DNA of 64,000 nucleotides from Pseudonocardia ammonioxydans (GCF_900115005.1 NZ_FOUY01000029.1:23486-87485); one strand, 5' to 3'; shown: positions 50,378-59,335, numbered from the stretch's first letter. Notes: generated by a model not told the origin, from the letters alone. Made by a program: numbers and translations.

Positions 50378-51265
50378 ATGGCCGACCGCCATGTGAAGCC
50401 CGTCGACGACGGCTGGAGCGTCGAGAAGGAGAACGCCCAGCGCCCGAGCGCCCGCACGCCGACGCAGGCCGAGGCCATCACCCGGGCGGTGGAGATCATC
50501 GCGAACGACGGCGGCGGCAACCTCGTGGTGTACGGCACCGACGGGGCGGTGCGGGAGCGTCGCGCCGTCGAGTCCGGTACCGGGGACACCGACACCGGTG
50601 CGGTCGCGACGAAGGCCACCGCCTCCGCCGCCGGTACCGCCGCCCGCGACACCGCCTCGAAGGCCGCCGACACCGCGGGCTCGGCCGCGCGCGACGTCGG
50701 CGCGGACACCCGGACCACCGGGCGGAAGGTGGCCGGCGAGACCCACAGCGGCGCCGTGAACGCCGCGGACACCGCCGGGAAGGGCGCCGACGCCGTCGCG
50801 GCGGAGGCCCGCAAGGCCGCCGGCGCGGGCAAGGCCGCCGCCGGGGCGGCGAAGGCCACCGGTGAGCAGTTCGCCGGGGAGGCCTCGCGCACCGGCAGGC
50901 AGGTCGCCGGCGAGGTCGGCGCCTCCGCCGACCGTTCGGCCTCCACGGTCGCGGCGGTCGCGGACAGCGGCGCGGAGTCCGCCGTGCACGCGGCCGACCG
51001 CGCCGGCCGCGTCGGCGGACGGGTGCAGGACGACCTCGACGACACCGGCAGCACGCTGGCCCGCCGGGTCTACGAGGGCGGCGAACGCGCCGCCGTCCAG
51101 CTCGACCGGATCGCCGCGCGGGTGTACCGGCCGCTGAACCCGATCCGGTTCAGCAGCCGCGTCGCCGCCGGAGCGGTCGCGACCGCCTTCGGGGTGACCG
51201 GCGCGGTCACCTCCGGCGCCGGGAGGCTGCTCCAGCGCGGTACCCGCCGAGCCACCGGGCGCTGA
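50378..51265 (+). CDS. DUF2188 protein with long Ala/Thr-rich LEA-like helix
   Basis: 295 residues. The N-terminal 60 match DUF2188: HVKPVDDGWSVEKENAQRPS, TQAEAITRAVEIIANDGGGN and LVVYGTDGAVRE. Residues 75-215 are repetitive Ala/Thr/Gly/Asp/Lys helix with 11-residue-like phrases (AARDTASKAADTAGSAARDV, AVNAADTAGKGADAVAAEAR, TGEQFAGEASRTGRQVAGE), resembling group-3 LEA desiccation proteins. The end (VAAGAVATAFGVTGAVTSG) is weakly hydrophobic. ATG at 50378 has AGGAGG upstream. A stress-protection role is inferred from the repeat. Confidence 0.75.
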   Translation: MADRHVKPVDDGWSVEKENAQRPSARTPTQAEAITRAVEIIANDGGGNLVVYGTDGAVRERRAVESGTGDTDTGAVATKATASAAGTAARDTASKAADTAGSAARDVGADTRTTGRKVAGETHSGAVNAADTAGKGADAVAAEARKAAGAGKAAAGAAKATGEQFAGEASRTGRQVAGEVGASADRSASTVAAVADSGAESAVHAADRAGRVGGRVQDDLDDTGSTLARRVYEGGERAAVQLDRIAARVYRPLNPIRFSSRVAAGAVATAFGVTGAVTSGAGRLLQRGTRRATGR

Positions 51266-51277
51266 CCCCGCCCCCGT

Positions 51278-51307
51278 CGGCCCCGCCCGGACATCCGGGC
51301 GGGGCCG
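51278..51307. terminator. Bidirectional terminator hairpin
   Basis: CGGCCCCGCCCGG (51278-51290) pairs perfectly with CCGGGCGGGGCCG (51295-51307) around ACAT, between the DUF2188 gene (ends 51265) and the opposing NYN-domain gene (ends 51359). Confidence 0.85.
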
Positions 51308-51358
51308 GACCATGTCCGGGGCACCGGACGTCCGGCATCGGACGTCTGGGGACCCGCG

Positions 51359-52501
51359 TCAGGGAGCCGGGCTCAGCACGTAGTCGCCGGTGCTGTCCTC
51401 CCACTCCATCCGGACCAGCTCACGGGCTCGGGCCGCCTTCGCGAACGACAGGAAGCTGCCGAAGCCGTAGCGCTTCTCGGAGAAGTCGGGCGCCCGCTTG
51501 CGCAGCTGGTTCTTCAGGCCGCTCAGCTGCGGCGGCCCGCCCGCCGCGTTCAGCTCCCGGACCACGTCGGCCAGCAGCGTGAACGCGTCCTGGTCGGCGT
51601 CCGGGTCGTCCGGGATCCCGATCTCCGGATCGCCCTGGGCCGACCCGCGGGTCAGCGTCACCGCCCCCTGGCCCTCGAGGTGACGCAGCAGCTCGCCGAA
51701 ACCGCGGAAGCCGTGGTCGGACTCGTCGAACGTCGGGTCCTTGCGCAGGATCGCCCGCTTGAGCCGGGACGCGACGACCGGGCCGTCGGCCTGCCTGCCC
51801 AGCCCGGTCAGGGTGCTGACGACGAGGCCGGCGACGTCGCGGTCCTCGGCACCGGTGGTCGCCGTCCCGGCCGTCGCGTCCCGGAAGGCCACGTCGAACG
51901 GGTCGGGCTCCGGCTCCGGGACGGCCGGCACCGGGGCGGCGGGCGGGACCGTCCCCGCGGCCTCGGTGGGGACGGGCGACCGGTGCCCGCGCCGGCGCGG
52001 CTTGACCGGCTCGCGGGTCGGCTCCACCCCGGGCAGCCGGTCGTAGAACAGGAACTCGTCGCAGGCGGGCGGCAGCAGCGCCGACGTCGACGACTGCACC
52101 CCGATCCCGATCACCCGCTTGTCCAGCTCGCGCAGCTTGTGCATCAGCGGCGTGAAGTCGGAGTCGCCGGTGGCGATCGCGAACGTCGTCACGAACTCCC
52201 GCTCGTAGGCCAGCTCCACCGCGTCCACGGCGAGCTTGATGTCGGCGGCGTTCTTGCGCGACCCGCCGATCCGCTGCGGGATCTCGATCAGCTCGACCTG
52301 GGCGCGCGCCATCATGCGGCGGTCCTCGTCGAACGCCGACCAGTCCGCGTACGCGCGCCGGACCACCACCCGCCCGCGCTCGGCGAGCGCGTCGGCGACC
52401 GGACCGAAGTCGAACGGGACGACGCCCAGGCCGTCCCGGGCCCCGATCGCGAGGTTCTCGTAGTCGAGCAGCAGGGCGATGCGTTCGTCCTCGTGGGCCA
52501 C
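51359..52501 (-). CDS. NYN-domain (LabA-like) nuclease with OST-HTH repeats
   Basis: 380 residues. The N-terminal NYN domain (ERIALLLDYENLAIGARDGL at 6-25; ADIKLAVDAVELA near 100; FAIATGDSDFTPLMHKLREL near 125) has the acidic residues of PIN-like RNases. The C-terminal half has two OST-HTH/LOTUS-like modules (VVSTLTGLGRQADGPVVASR and FTLLADVVRELNAAGG with the following GLKNQLRKRAPDFSEKRYGF), which bind RNA. Probable role in RNA cleavage or quality control. GTG start at 52501. No operon partner. Confidence 0.88.
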   Translation of the reverse strand: MAHEDERIALLLDYENLAIGARDGLGVVPFDFGPVADALAERGRVVVRRAYADWSAFDEDRRMMARAQVELIEIPQRIGGSRKNAADIKLAVDAVELAYEREFVTTFAIATGDSDFTPLMHKLRELDKRVIGIGVQSSTSALLPPACDEFLFYDRLPGVEPTREPVKPRRRGHRSPVPTEAAGTVPPAAPVPAVPEPEPDPFDVAFRDATAGTATTGAEDRDVAGLVVSTLTGLGRQADGPVVASRLKRAILRKDPTFDESDHGFRGFGELLRHLEGQGAVTLTRGSAQGDPEIGIPDDPDADQDAFTLLADVVRELNAAGGPPQLSGLKNQLRKRAPDFSEKRYGFGSFLSFAKAARARELVRMEWEDSTGDYVLSPAP

Positions 52502-52669
52502 CGCGGAAGCCTAAGCCCGGCGGGTGCCCGCGGGCCCGGTGGGCGCGCCGCACGTCCGGGCCACCGGAGGGCCCTGACCCGGCGGGACGCTCGGCCCTTC
52601 CCGGCCCGCCCGGACCGGCGCACCGTGGGTGTCGGCCGGCTCTGCTGACCCTGCCTACGAGGAGAAGCT

Positions 52670-53722
52670 GTGGACGAGTACGTGGTGAAGGGTGCCGTGG
52701 ACAAGCACGCCGCGGGGGCCGCGACCGGGCAGGAACCTGCCGGGACGTCCGGGCCCGCGCCCGGCGCCGTCCGCACCGCCGTCGCCGCCGCGTTGCTCGC
52801 ACCGTCGGTGCACAACAGCCAGCCCTGGCGCTGGCGGATCACCGACGATCGGGTCGAGCTGCACGCCGACCCGGACCGCCGGCTGCCCTTCACCGACCCG
52901 GACCGGCGCGACCACCTGGTCAGCTGCGGGGCGGCGCTCGCCACCCTGCACGTCGCGCTGACCGGGGCCGGCATCGGGCACGTGATCGAACGGTTCCCCC
53001 GCGACGACCGCGACCACCTCGCGACGGTCCGCTTCACCGGGCAGCCGGCCACCGACCGCGCCGACGCCGTCCTCGCGCGGGCGATCGAGCGCCGGCGCAC
53101 CGACCGGCGCCCGTTCCCGGACGGCGCGATCGCCCCGCACACCCGTGCCGCGCTCGGCACCCGGGCCGCCCGCTACGGCGCCACCCTGGTGGCGGTCACC
53201 GACACTGCGGCGCGCGCCCAGCTCGCCGAGCTGGAGCAGGACGCCGCCCGCGAGCTGCGGTCGCGCCCCGGTCAGGCCGCCGAACTGCTGGTCTGGACCC
53301 GCCGCTACGCCGACTCCCGGGACGGCGTGCGTGCCGAGTCGGTCCCCGGCGGCACCCGGTGGCCCCGCGAACCGGAGATCGGGGTGCGCTTCCCCGCCGG
53401 GTCGCTGCCCGCGGCGGCGCTGGCCCCGGACCGGGCGACGATCCTCGCGCTCACCACCGTCGGCGACGACGACGCGGCCCGGCTCGCCGCGGGCGAGGCG
53501 ACCGGTGTGGTGCTGCTCGCCGCCACCCGCGCCGGGCTCGCGACCTGCCCGCTGTCGCGGATGCTGGAGGTGCCGAGCACCCGCCGGGCGCTGGCCTCCC
53601 GGGTGCTACGCACCTCCGAGCACCCGCAGCTGCTGATCCGGATCGGCCGGGCCCCCGACGGGCGCGAGCTGCCGGCGACCCGGCGCCGCCGGCTCGCCGA
53701 CGTGCTGGTGCACGGTTCCTGA
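52670..53722 (+). CDS. Acg-family nitroreductase-like protein
   Basis: 350-residue FMN-type nitroreductase-fold protein. APSVHNSQPWRWRI near residue 44 is the Acg/Rv2032 signature; later ERRRTDRRPFPD and LATCPLSRMLEVPSTRRAL form the flavin site. In mycobacteria these proteins belong to the DosR dormancy regulon and may sequester FMN rather than catalyse. GTG start at 52670 has GAGGAGAAG before it. A second member lies at 56416, and a DevR/DevS-like pair lies between, which supports the same regulation. Confidence 0.85.
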   Translation: MDEYVVKGAVDKHAAGAATGQEPAGTSGPAPGAVRTAVAAALLAPSVHNSQPWRWRITDDRVELHADPDRRLPFTDPDRRDHLVSCGAALATLHVALTGAGIGHVIERFPRDDRDHLATVRFTGQPATDRADAVLARAIERRRTDRRPFPDGAIAPHTRAALGTRAARYGATLVAVTDTAARAQLAELEQDAARELRSRPGQAAELLVWTRRYADSRDGVRAESVPGGTRWPREPEIGVRFPAGSLPAAALAPDRATILALTTVGDDDAARLAAGEATGVVLLAATRAGLATCPLSRMLEVPSTRRALASRVLRTSEHPQLLIRIGRAPDGRELPATRRRRLADVLVHGS

Positions 53723-53768
53723 GCGGGCCCCGGGGCGCCGTCCGTGGGCGGCCCGTGAGCGCCGACAC

Positions 53769-53780
53769 GGACCTTGGTCC
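53769..53780. promoter_or_regulatory. Possible DevR/DosR-type operator
   Basis: GGACCTTGGTCC is an inverted repeat of GGACC around TT, followed by CCC, located 89 bases before the response regulator start. A diverged match, GGGACCTTCGCACC, lies at 56323. DosR sites have the general form GGGACNNNNGTCCC, so an auto-regulatory site is plausible but unproven. Confidence 0.45.
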
Positions 53781-53868
53781 CCCGCCGCTGAGCCGTCCGG
53801 ACGCTGACCGGAGGGCCCGGTCAGCGCTAGCGTCGGTACCGACGGCGGCGACCGGAGCGGAGGCGATC

Positions 53869-54522
53869 GTGACGATCTCGGTGTTCCTGCTCGACGACCA
53901 CGAGATCGTGCGGCGAGGGCTGGCCCAGCTGCTCGAGCTCGAGGACGACATCGAGGTGGTCGGCGAGGCGTCGACGGCGGCGCAGGCGGCCGTCCGGCTG
54001 CCCGCGCTGCGCCCGGACGTCGCTATCCTCGACGTCCGGCTGCCCGACGGCGACGGCGTCACCGTCTGCCGGGACGTGCGGTCCACCGTCTCCCCGCCGC
54101 CGGCCTGCCTGATGCTGACCTCCTACGCCGACGACGAGGCCCTGTTCGGCGCGATCATGGCCGGGGCGTCGGGCTACCTGCTCAAGCAGGTCGCCGGGGT
54201 CGATCTGGTGGGCGCGGTCCGCACGGTCGCGGCGGGCGGCTCGCTGCTGGACCCGAAGGCGACGGCCGCGGTGCTGGAACGGCTGCGCAACGGGGAGCGT
54301 CCCGGGACCGACGCCGACCCCCGCTACGACACGCTGAGCCCCCAGGAGCAGCGGATCCTCGACCTCGTCGCGGACGGGCTGACCAACCGGCAGATCGGTG
54401 TCGAGCTGCACCTGGCCGAGAAGACCGTCAAGAACTACGTCTCCTCGGTGCTGCACAAGCTCGGGTACTCGCGGCGTACCGAGGCCGCCGTCTACGCCGT
54501 CGAGCGGCGCCGGACCCGCTGA
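53869..54522 (+). CDS. LuxR/NarL-type response regulator, DevR (DosR)-like
   Basis: 217 residues. Receiver domain with VFLLDDHEIVRRGLAQLLEL, phospho-acceptor Asp55 in AILDVRLPDGDG, and SGYLLKQVAG as the conserved Lys. The LuxR helix-turn-helix is TLSPQEQRILDLVADGLTNR, then EKTVKNYVSSVLHKLGYSRR. The pattern AILDVRLPDGDGVxVCRDVRS and the C-terminus match mycobacterial DevR, which responds to hypoxia and NO. GTG at 53869 has GCGGAGG upstream. The kinase gene is convergent with it, 19 bases apart. Confidence 0.9.
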   Translation: MTISVFLLDDHEIVRRGLAQLLELEDDIEVVGEASTAAQAAVRLPALRPDVAILDVRLPDGDGVTVCRDVRSTVSPPPACLMLTSYADDEALFGAIMAGASGYLLKQVAGVDLVGAVRTVAAGGSLLDPKATAAVLERLRNGERPGTDADPRYDTLSPQEQRILDLVADGLTNRQIGVELHLAEKTVKNYVSSVLHKLGYSRRTEAAVYAVERRRTR

Positions 54523-54541
54523 CCCAGCCCGCACGCCCCGG

Positions 54542-56224
54542 TCACGGGAGCGGGACCGTCCACACCAGCCGGGTCCCGCCCGTCTCCGGTGACTCGACGG
54601 TGAACGTCCCACCCAGCTCGGCGGCCCGCTCGGCCAGGTTGCGCAGCCCGCTGCGCCGGTCGGTCCCGGCGACACCGCGGCCGTCGTCGACGACCTCGGC
54701 GGTGAGCTCCCGGTCCACCGACACGGTCACGGTCAGGGCACCCGCCCCGGCGTGCCGGACCGTGTTCGTCGCGGCCTCCCGGACGACCGCGAGCAGGTGG
54801 GTCGCCACGGCCGCCGGGACGAGCGTGTCCACCGGCCCCGTGGTGTGCACCGAGGTCGTGACCGCGGACTCGGCGGTGACGTCGCCGACGGTGTCGAGCA
54901 GCTGCCGGCGCAGACCGCCGGTGCCGTGGTCGGCGGTGTGCAGGTCGAAGACCGCGGTGCGGATCTCGCGGACCGTGCGGTCCAGCTCGTCGACGGCCTG
55001 CTGCACCCGGTCCTGCACGTCGGCGTCGGAGGTGCGGCGCAGCGTGCCCTGCAGTTTCAGGCCGACCGCGAACAGCCGCTGGATGACGTGGTCGTGCAGG
55101 TCGCGGGCGATCCGGTCGCGGTCGGTGAACACCGCCAGCTCCTGCTGTGCGCGGTGCTTCTCCCCCAGCTCCAGGGCCAGCGCGGCCTGGTCGGCGAACG
55201 ACACCAGCAGCGGGACCTCCGAGGGCCGGAACGGCGGGCGGCCCGGGTCGCGCTGCGCGACGAGCACGCCGATCACCCGCTCGACCGCCCGCATCGGGAC
55301 GGCGACGGTCGGCCCGCCCGGTTCCCCGGTGGGGGTGTCGAGGAACGCCCGCGGGCTGTCGGCGAGCACCGGCTGCAGGCCCTCGACGACGTCGCGCAGC
55401 AGGGTCCCGCCGAGCCCGCCGCACGGCCACGGCCGGCCCGCGGTGGCTCCCTCGCGGAAGTCGCCGTCGTCGTCGGGCCCCAGCGCGATCAGGGTTCCGC
55501 TGGCCCGGCACAGCTCCAGGCAGCGGCGGGCCACCAGTGCGAGCGTGGCCGGCCCGTCGGTCCCGGCCAGCACCTCGCCGCGGATCTCCGCGGACGCCTC
55601 CAGCCACTGCTGGCGCTGCAGCCCCTGCTCGAACAGCGAGGCGTTCTGCACGGCGATCCCGGCCGCCGCGGCCAGTGCCTGCAGGATCAGCTCGTCGTCG
55701 GCGGTGAACTCGGCGGCACCGATCTTCTCGGTCAGGTAGAGGTTGCCGTAGACGGCGTCGCGCACCCGGACCGGGACGCCGAGGAAGCTGCGCATCGGCG
55801 GATGGTTCGGCGGGAATCCGACCGACGCCGGGTGCTGGGACAGGTCGGGCAGCCGCAACGGCCGCGGATCCAGGATCAGCTGCCCGAGCAGGCCCTTGCC
55901 CTCGGGCGGGCGCCCGAGCGCCGCCCGGGTGCCCTCGTCCAGCCCGACGTCGACGAACCGCGAGATCGACCCGTCCGGGGCGAGCACCCCGAGCGCGCCG
56001 TAGCGGGACTCGATCAGGTCCACGGCCGACCGGACGATGCGTTCCAGCGTGGCGTCGAGCTCGAGGTCCGCGCCGATCCCGAGCACGGCGTCGAGCAGCT
56101 TCTGCATCCGGCGCCGGGTCGTGGCGATCTCGCCCAGCCGGTCCTGCACCTCGGCGATCAGCTGGTCGAGCCGCAACCCGGACATGAGGCGCCCGAGTTC
56201 GCCCGGTTCAGGAGTCACACCCAT
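54542..56224 (-). CDS. GAF-domain sensor histidine kinase, DevS/DosT-like
   Basis: 560-residue kinase. Two GAF domains (about 55-200 and 220-355), then HisKA_3 with DRIARDLHDHVIQRLFAVG (phospho-His377) and an HATPase end with EAATNTVRHAGA and VVDDGRGVAG. In the first GAF, SQHPASVGFPPNHPPM contains His141 at the place where DevS and DosT hold heme by their proximal His, so an O2/NO-sensing heme is likely. Start ATG 56224, preceded by GGGAGGCGG. Between the response regulator and the second nitroreductase. Confidence 0.9.
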   Translation of the reverse strand: MGVTPEPGELGRLMSGLRLDQLIAEVQDRLGEIATTRRRMQKLLDAVLGIGADLELDATLERIVRSAVDLIESRYGALGVLAPDGSISRFVDVGLDEGTRAALGRPPEGKGLLGQLILDPRPLRLPDLSQHPASVGFPPNHPPMRSFLGVPVRVRDAVYGNLYLTEKIGAAEFTADDELILQALAAAAGIAVQNASLFEQGLQRQQWLEASAEIRGEVLAGTDGPATLALVARRCLELCRASGTLIALGPDDDGDFREGATAGRPWPCGGLGGTLLRDVVEGLQPVLADSPRAFLDTPTGEPGGPTVAVPMRAVERVIGVLVAQRDPGRPPFRPSEVPLLVSFADQAALALELGEKHRAQQELAVFTDRDRIARDLHDHVIQRLFAVGLKLQGTLRRTSDADVQDRVQQAVDELDRTVREIRTAVFDLHTADHGTGGLRRQLLDTVGDVTAESAVTTSVHTTGPVDTLVPAAVATHLLAVVREAATNTVRHAGAGALTVTVSVDRELTAEVVDDGRGVAGTDRRSGLRNLAERAAELGGTFTVESPETGGTRLVWTVPLP

Positions 56225-56322
56225 CCCACACCGCCTCCCGCCACCGAACGTGGCACCACGGGCGGACTCGCACAAGCGTTGCCGCCGGTTACACCACGAC
56301 AGGTCGCGCGGCCCGCGAACAC

Positions 56323-56336
56323 GGGACCTTCGCACC
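56323..56336. promoter_or_regulatory. Possible DevR/DosR-type operator before the second nitroreductase
   Basis: GGGACCTTCGCACC shares GGACCTT with the element at 53769 and lies between the divergent kinase and nitroreductase genes, 80 bases before the latter. Weak as a palindrome; listed for its match and position. Confidence 0.35.
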
Positions 56337-56415
56337 TGATCGCCACGGCACCGCACCGGCCAGGATCCGACCGGGACGGCGGACGCCGCTGCCGCCGTGC
56401 GGGGAAGGAACGGCC

Positions 56416-57420
56416 ATGGACACGACCTGCCACGAGGGGAGGGTCGCCGGCGCCCTGGGTCTCGACGCCGACGCCACCGGCGCGCTGCTCGCGCTCGCCA
56501 CGCGGGCGCCGTCGCTGCACAACAGCCAGCCGTGGCGGTTCGGCCTGTTCCCGGACCGGATCGAGCTGCACACCGACCCCGCCCGCCGGCTGCCGGCTGC
56601 CGACCCGGGGGACCGCGAGCTGCGGATCGGCTGCGGTGCCGCCCTGTTCACCCTGCGCCTGGGCCTGCTCGGGGCCGGGATCCGGCCGATGGTCAGCCGG
56701 TTCCCCGACCCCCGCGACCCCGGCTTGGTCGCCGTCGTGCGGCACGGGGGCACGGCGCTGCCCTCGGCCGAGCAGCAGCGGCTGCTCGATGCCGTCCCGC
56801 GTCGTCGCACCAACCGCCGCCCGTTCCGGGACACCGCGGTGCCGGGGCCCGTGCGTTCCGCGCTGCGCCGCGCCGCGTTCGACGAGGGTGCCTGGCTGCA
56901 GCTGGTCACCGACCCGGCCGAGCTGGCGGAGCTCGGCAGGCTCGCCCGTGAGGCGCACGCCCTGCAGACCGCCGACCCCGCCTTCGCCGCGGAGATGTCG
57001 GCCTGGACCGGGCACGCCGGTGACCGCGACGACGGGGTGCCCGCCACCGCGGGCGGCCCCTGCCCACCCCCGAACCAGCCGTGGGTGCGGCGGGACTTCG
57101 GCGGCGACGCCCACCCGCGCCCCGCCCCCGCCGCGTTCGAGGCGGAGCCGCTGATCGCGGTGCTCAGCGTGCACACCGACGGCCCGCGCGAGGACGTCCG
57201 GGCCGGGGAGGCACTGCAGCGGGTGCTGCTGACCGCGACCGCCGAGGGCCTGTCCGCGTCCTTCCTGTCCCAGGTGGTCGAGGTCGCCGACGTGCGGGAA
57301 CAGGTGCGCCGGCTGCTCGGTGGGATCCGGCCGCCGCAGCTGGTGCTGCGCCTGGGGCACGGTGTACCGGTGCCCGCCACCCCGCGCCGCGCCCCGGGCA
57401 CGGTCACCGGCTCCGGCTGA
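56416..57420 (+). CDS. Acg-family nitroreductase-like protein
   Basis: 334 residues, a paralogue of the gene at 52670: APSLHNSQPWRFGLFPDRIE near residue 33, DAVPRRRTNRRPFRDTAVPG, and AEGLSASFLSQVVEVADVRE near the end. It also keeps the HNSQPW motif that defines the Acg group. ATG at 56416 follows GGGAAGGAACGG. Divergent from the DevS-like kinase, suggesting control by the nearby two-component system. After its stop lies a fragment of a VOC gene. Confidence 0.85.
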   Translation: MDTTCHEGRVAGALGLDADATGALLALATRAPSLHNSQPWRFGLFPDRIELHTDPARRLPAADPGDRELRIGCGAALFTLRLGLLGAGIRPMVSRFPDPRDPGLVAVVRHGGTALPSAEQQRLLDAVPRRRTNRRPFRDTAVPGPVRSALRRAAFDEGAWLQLVTDPAELAELGRLAREAHALQTADPAFAAEMSAWTGHAGDRDDGVPATAGGPCPPPNQPWVRRDFGGDAHPRPAPAAFEAEPLIAVLSVHTDGPREDVRAGEALQRVLLTATAEGLSASFLSQVVEVADVREQVRRLLGGIRPPQLVLRLGHGVPVPATPRRAPGTVTGSG

Positions 57421-57421
57421 C

Positions 57422-57496
57422 CCGATCTCCTACGCGGTCGTCGTCTTCCGGGATCCGGACGGCATCCAGCTCGAACTGATCCACATCGCCGGCTGA
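57422..57496 (+). pseudogene. C-terminal fragment of a glyoxalase/VOC-family gene
   Basis: Directly after the nitroreductase stop, in another frame, the bases read PISYAVVVFRDPDGIQLELI and end in HIAG plus a stop. YAxxFRDPDGIQLEL is the standard end of VOC/glyoxalase domains, including the metal-binding Glu. No upstream part exists, so this is a remnant of a lost gene. Confidence 0.75.
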
Positions 57497-57500
57497 CGTC

Positions 57501-58478
57501 CTACAGCGCGACCTCGGCGACCAGCTCCGCCGACCGGAGCCGCCCCTCCAGGGTGGACGACTGGTGGGCGACCATCAGCTCGTCCGCGTCCGCCTGCTTG
57601 GCGAAGCGGTCGAGGTACTCCCCCACCGTCTCGGCGGTGCCGACCGCGGTGTGCTTGACCATCTGGTGCACCGGCGCGGCCTGCGGGGTCTCGAGGACGG
57701 CGTCGGCCTCCTCGTCGGTGAACCTGCGCCGTCCCGTCACCAGCATCTTCAACCGGGCCCGCTTGACGATCTGGAACTCGCGCTGCGCCACGGCGTCGTC
57801 GTCGGCCGCGATGGCGTTGACGCCCGCGATCACGTGCGGCGCGCCCAGCTGCCCGGACGGCCGGAACTCGGCGCGGTAGGCGGCGACGGCCTGCTCGAGC
57901 GCGTCCGGCGCGAAGTGCGAGGCGAAGGCGTACGGCAGGCCGAGTGCGGCGGCGACCTTCGCCCCGAACAGCGAGGAGCCGAGGATGTACAGCGGCACAC
58001 CGGTCCCCTGGCCCGGGATGGCGTTGACCCCCGGCACCAGGGTCTCCTCCCCGAGGTAGCCCTGCAGTTCCTGCACGTCCTGCGGGAACGTCTCGGACGC
58101 GCGCGGGTCGCGTCGCAACGCGCGCACCGTGTTCTGGTCGGTGCCCGGCGCCCGGCCCAGCCCGAGGTCGATGCGGCCGGGGTGGAGCGACTCGAGCATG
58201 CCGAACTGCTCGGCGATGATCAGCGGCGCGTGGTTGGGCAGCATCACCCCGCCGGAGCCGAGCCGGATCGTCGAGGTGTGCGCCGCGACGTGCGCGATGA
58301 GCACGCTGGTGGCCGACGACGCGATGCCGGGGATGTTGTGGTGCTCGGCGTACCAGACCCGGCCGTAGCCCAGCTCCTCCGCGCGCCGGGCCAGGGCGAC
58401 GCTGTTGGCGAGGCTGTCGGCGACGGACTCACCCCGGCCCACCGTCGCGAGATCGAGGATCGACAGGGGCAACGTCAC
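57501..58478 (-). CDS. LLM-class flavin-dependent oxidoreductase (MsnO8 type)
   Basis: 325-residue luciferase-like monooxygenase. Motifs: LSILDLATVGRGESVADSLA, ELGYGRVWYAEHHNIPGIAS, RIDLGLGRAPGTDQNTVRAL and a C-terminal TAVGTAETVGEYLDRFAKQA. The RIDLGLGRAPGTD string marks the MsnO8 subgroup. It would use FMN and O2 on an unknown substrate. GTG start at 58478. No flavin reductase nearby. Confidence 0.85.
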   Translation of the reverse strand: MTLPLSILDLATVGRGESVADSLANSVALARRAEELGYGRVWYAEHHNIPGIASSATSVLIAHVAAHTSTIRLGSGGVMLPNHAPLIIAEQFGMLESLHPGRIDLGLGRAPGTDQNTVRALRRDPRASETFPQDVQELQGYLGEETLVPGVNAIPGQGTGVPLYILGSSLFGAKVAAALGLPYAFASHFAPDALEQAVAAYRAEFRPSGQLGAPHVIAGVNAIAADDDAVAQREFQIVKRARLKMLVTGRRRFTDEEADAVLETPQAAPVHQMVKHTAVGTAETVGEYLDRFAKQADADELMVAHQSSTLEGRLRSAELVAEVAL

Positions 58479-58560
58479 CGGTTACGTCCTTCCGTTCGGC
58501 TGCGGCGCGGAGCGCACGCTCCGTGCCATGCCATCGAACGTACCCGCGTTCGACGCTGCG

Positions 58561-58585
58561 GCCTCCCGCACGTGGCGGGAGCCAT
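58561..58585 (-). terminator. Hairpin after the methyltransferase gene
   Basis: GGCCTCCCGC and GCGGGAGCC pair with one bulge around ACGTG, within 10 bases of the methyltransferase stop on the minus strand. Confidence 0.5.
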
Positions 58586-58591
58586 CACGGC

Positions 58592-59290
58592 TCAGCGCCG
58601 GCGCCGCATCCGGAGCAGCTTCACCGACGGCGTCCGGCTGTCGTCGACCTCGACCGTGGCCCAGGAGCTCCGCGCCGCCGTCACGAACTCGTCGGCCTGC
58701 GGGCGTCCCGGGTCGGCGACGACGACCTCCGTCCGGTCGTCGACCAGCTGCGGGAGCAGCTCCAGCAGCTCCTCGACGTTGCGCCGGTTGTAGAGCACGT
58801 CGGCGCCCAGCACCAGGTCCCACGGTCCGCCGTCGACGAGCCGGTCCCCTGGTGTCCAGGAGCACTGCGCGGTCGCCAGCTCCGCCCCGCTGCGGCGGGC
58901 GTTCTCCCGGGTGAAGGCGATCGCGTCCCGGGAGCGGTCGGTGGCCAGCACCCGCCCGCCGGCCAGGGCGGCGGCGATGCCCGGGAGCCCGAGCCCGCAG
59001 CCGAGCTCGAGCACCGACGCACCCGGGCGGACCTCCTCGGCGACCGCGTACGCGAGCTCGACACCGCTGGGCCACAGCTCCGCCCAGTACGGCGGGTACT
59101 CCTGGTCATCAGCACCGGCGTCGCGCTCGTCGAGCAGGTCCATCGACTCGCGGGGGTGTACGAACTCGACCCGCCCCTGCGGCAACGGCAGGGTCCCGGC
59201 GACGACGTCCGCCCACGGCTCGGCGCCGGGTCGGTGGACGCCCTCGCCGGTCGCCGCGGTCGTCCGTCCGGTCGCCGTCTGCGGGGTCAT
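58592..59290 (-). CDS. Class I methyltransferase, METTL20/21-like
   Basis: 232 residues. PPYWAELWPSGVELAYAVAE is the substrate-side motif seen in lysine methyltransferases of the METTL20/21 group; GASVLELGCGLGLPGIAAAL binds S-adenosylmethionine, and DLVLGADVLYNRRNVEELL is motif post-II. Homologues in bacteria include an ETF-beta methylase, so a protein substrate is possible. The C-terminus (SVKLLRMRRRR) is basic. Followed by a hairpin; dodecin lies 45 bases upstream on the same strand. Confidence 0.82.
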   Translation of the reverse strand: MTPQTATGRTTAATGEGVHRPGAEPWADVVAGTLPLPQGRVEFVHPRESMDLLDERDAGADDQEYPPYWAELWPSGVELAYAVAEEVRPGASVLELGCGLGLPGIAAALAGGRVLATDRSRDAIAFTRENARRSGAELATAQCSWTPGDRLVDGGPWDLVLGADVLYNRRNVEELLELLPQLVDDRTEVVVADPGRPQADEFVTAARSSWATVEVDDSRTPSVKLLRMRRRR

Positions 59291-59335
59291 ACCGGGTCCC
59301 TACCCGATCGGTCGTGTCCGGACCCGAACCGGGTC

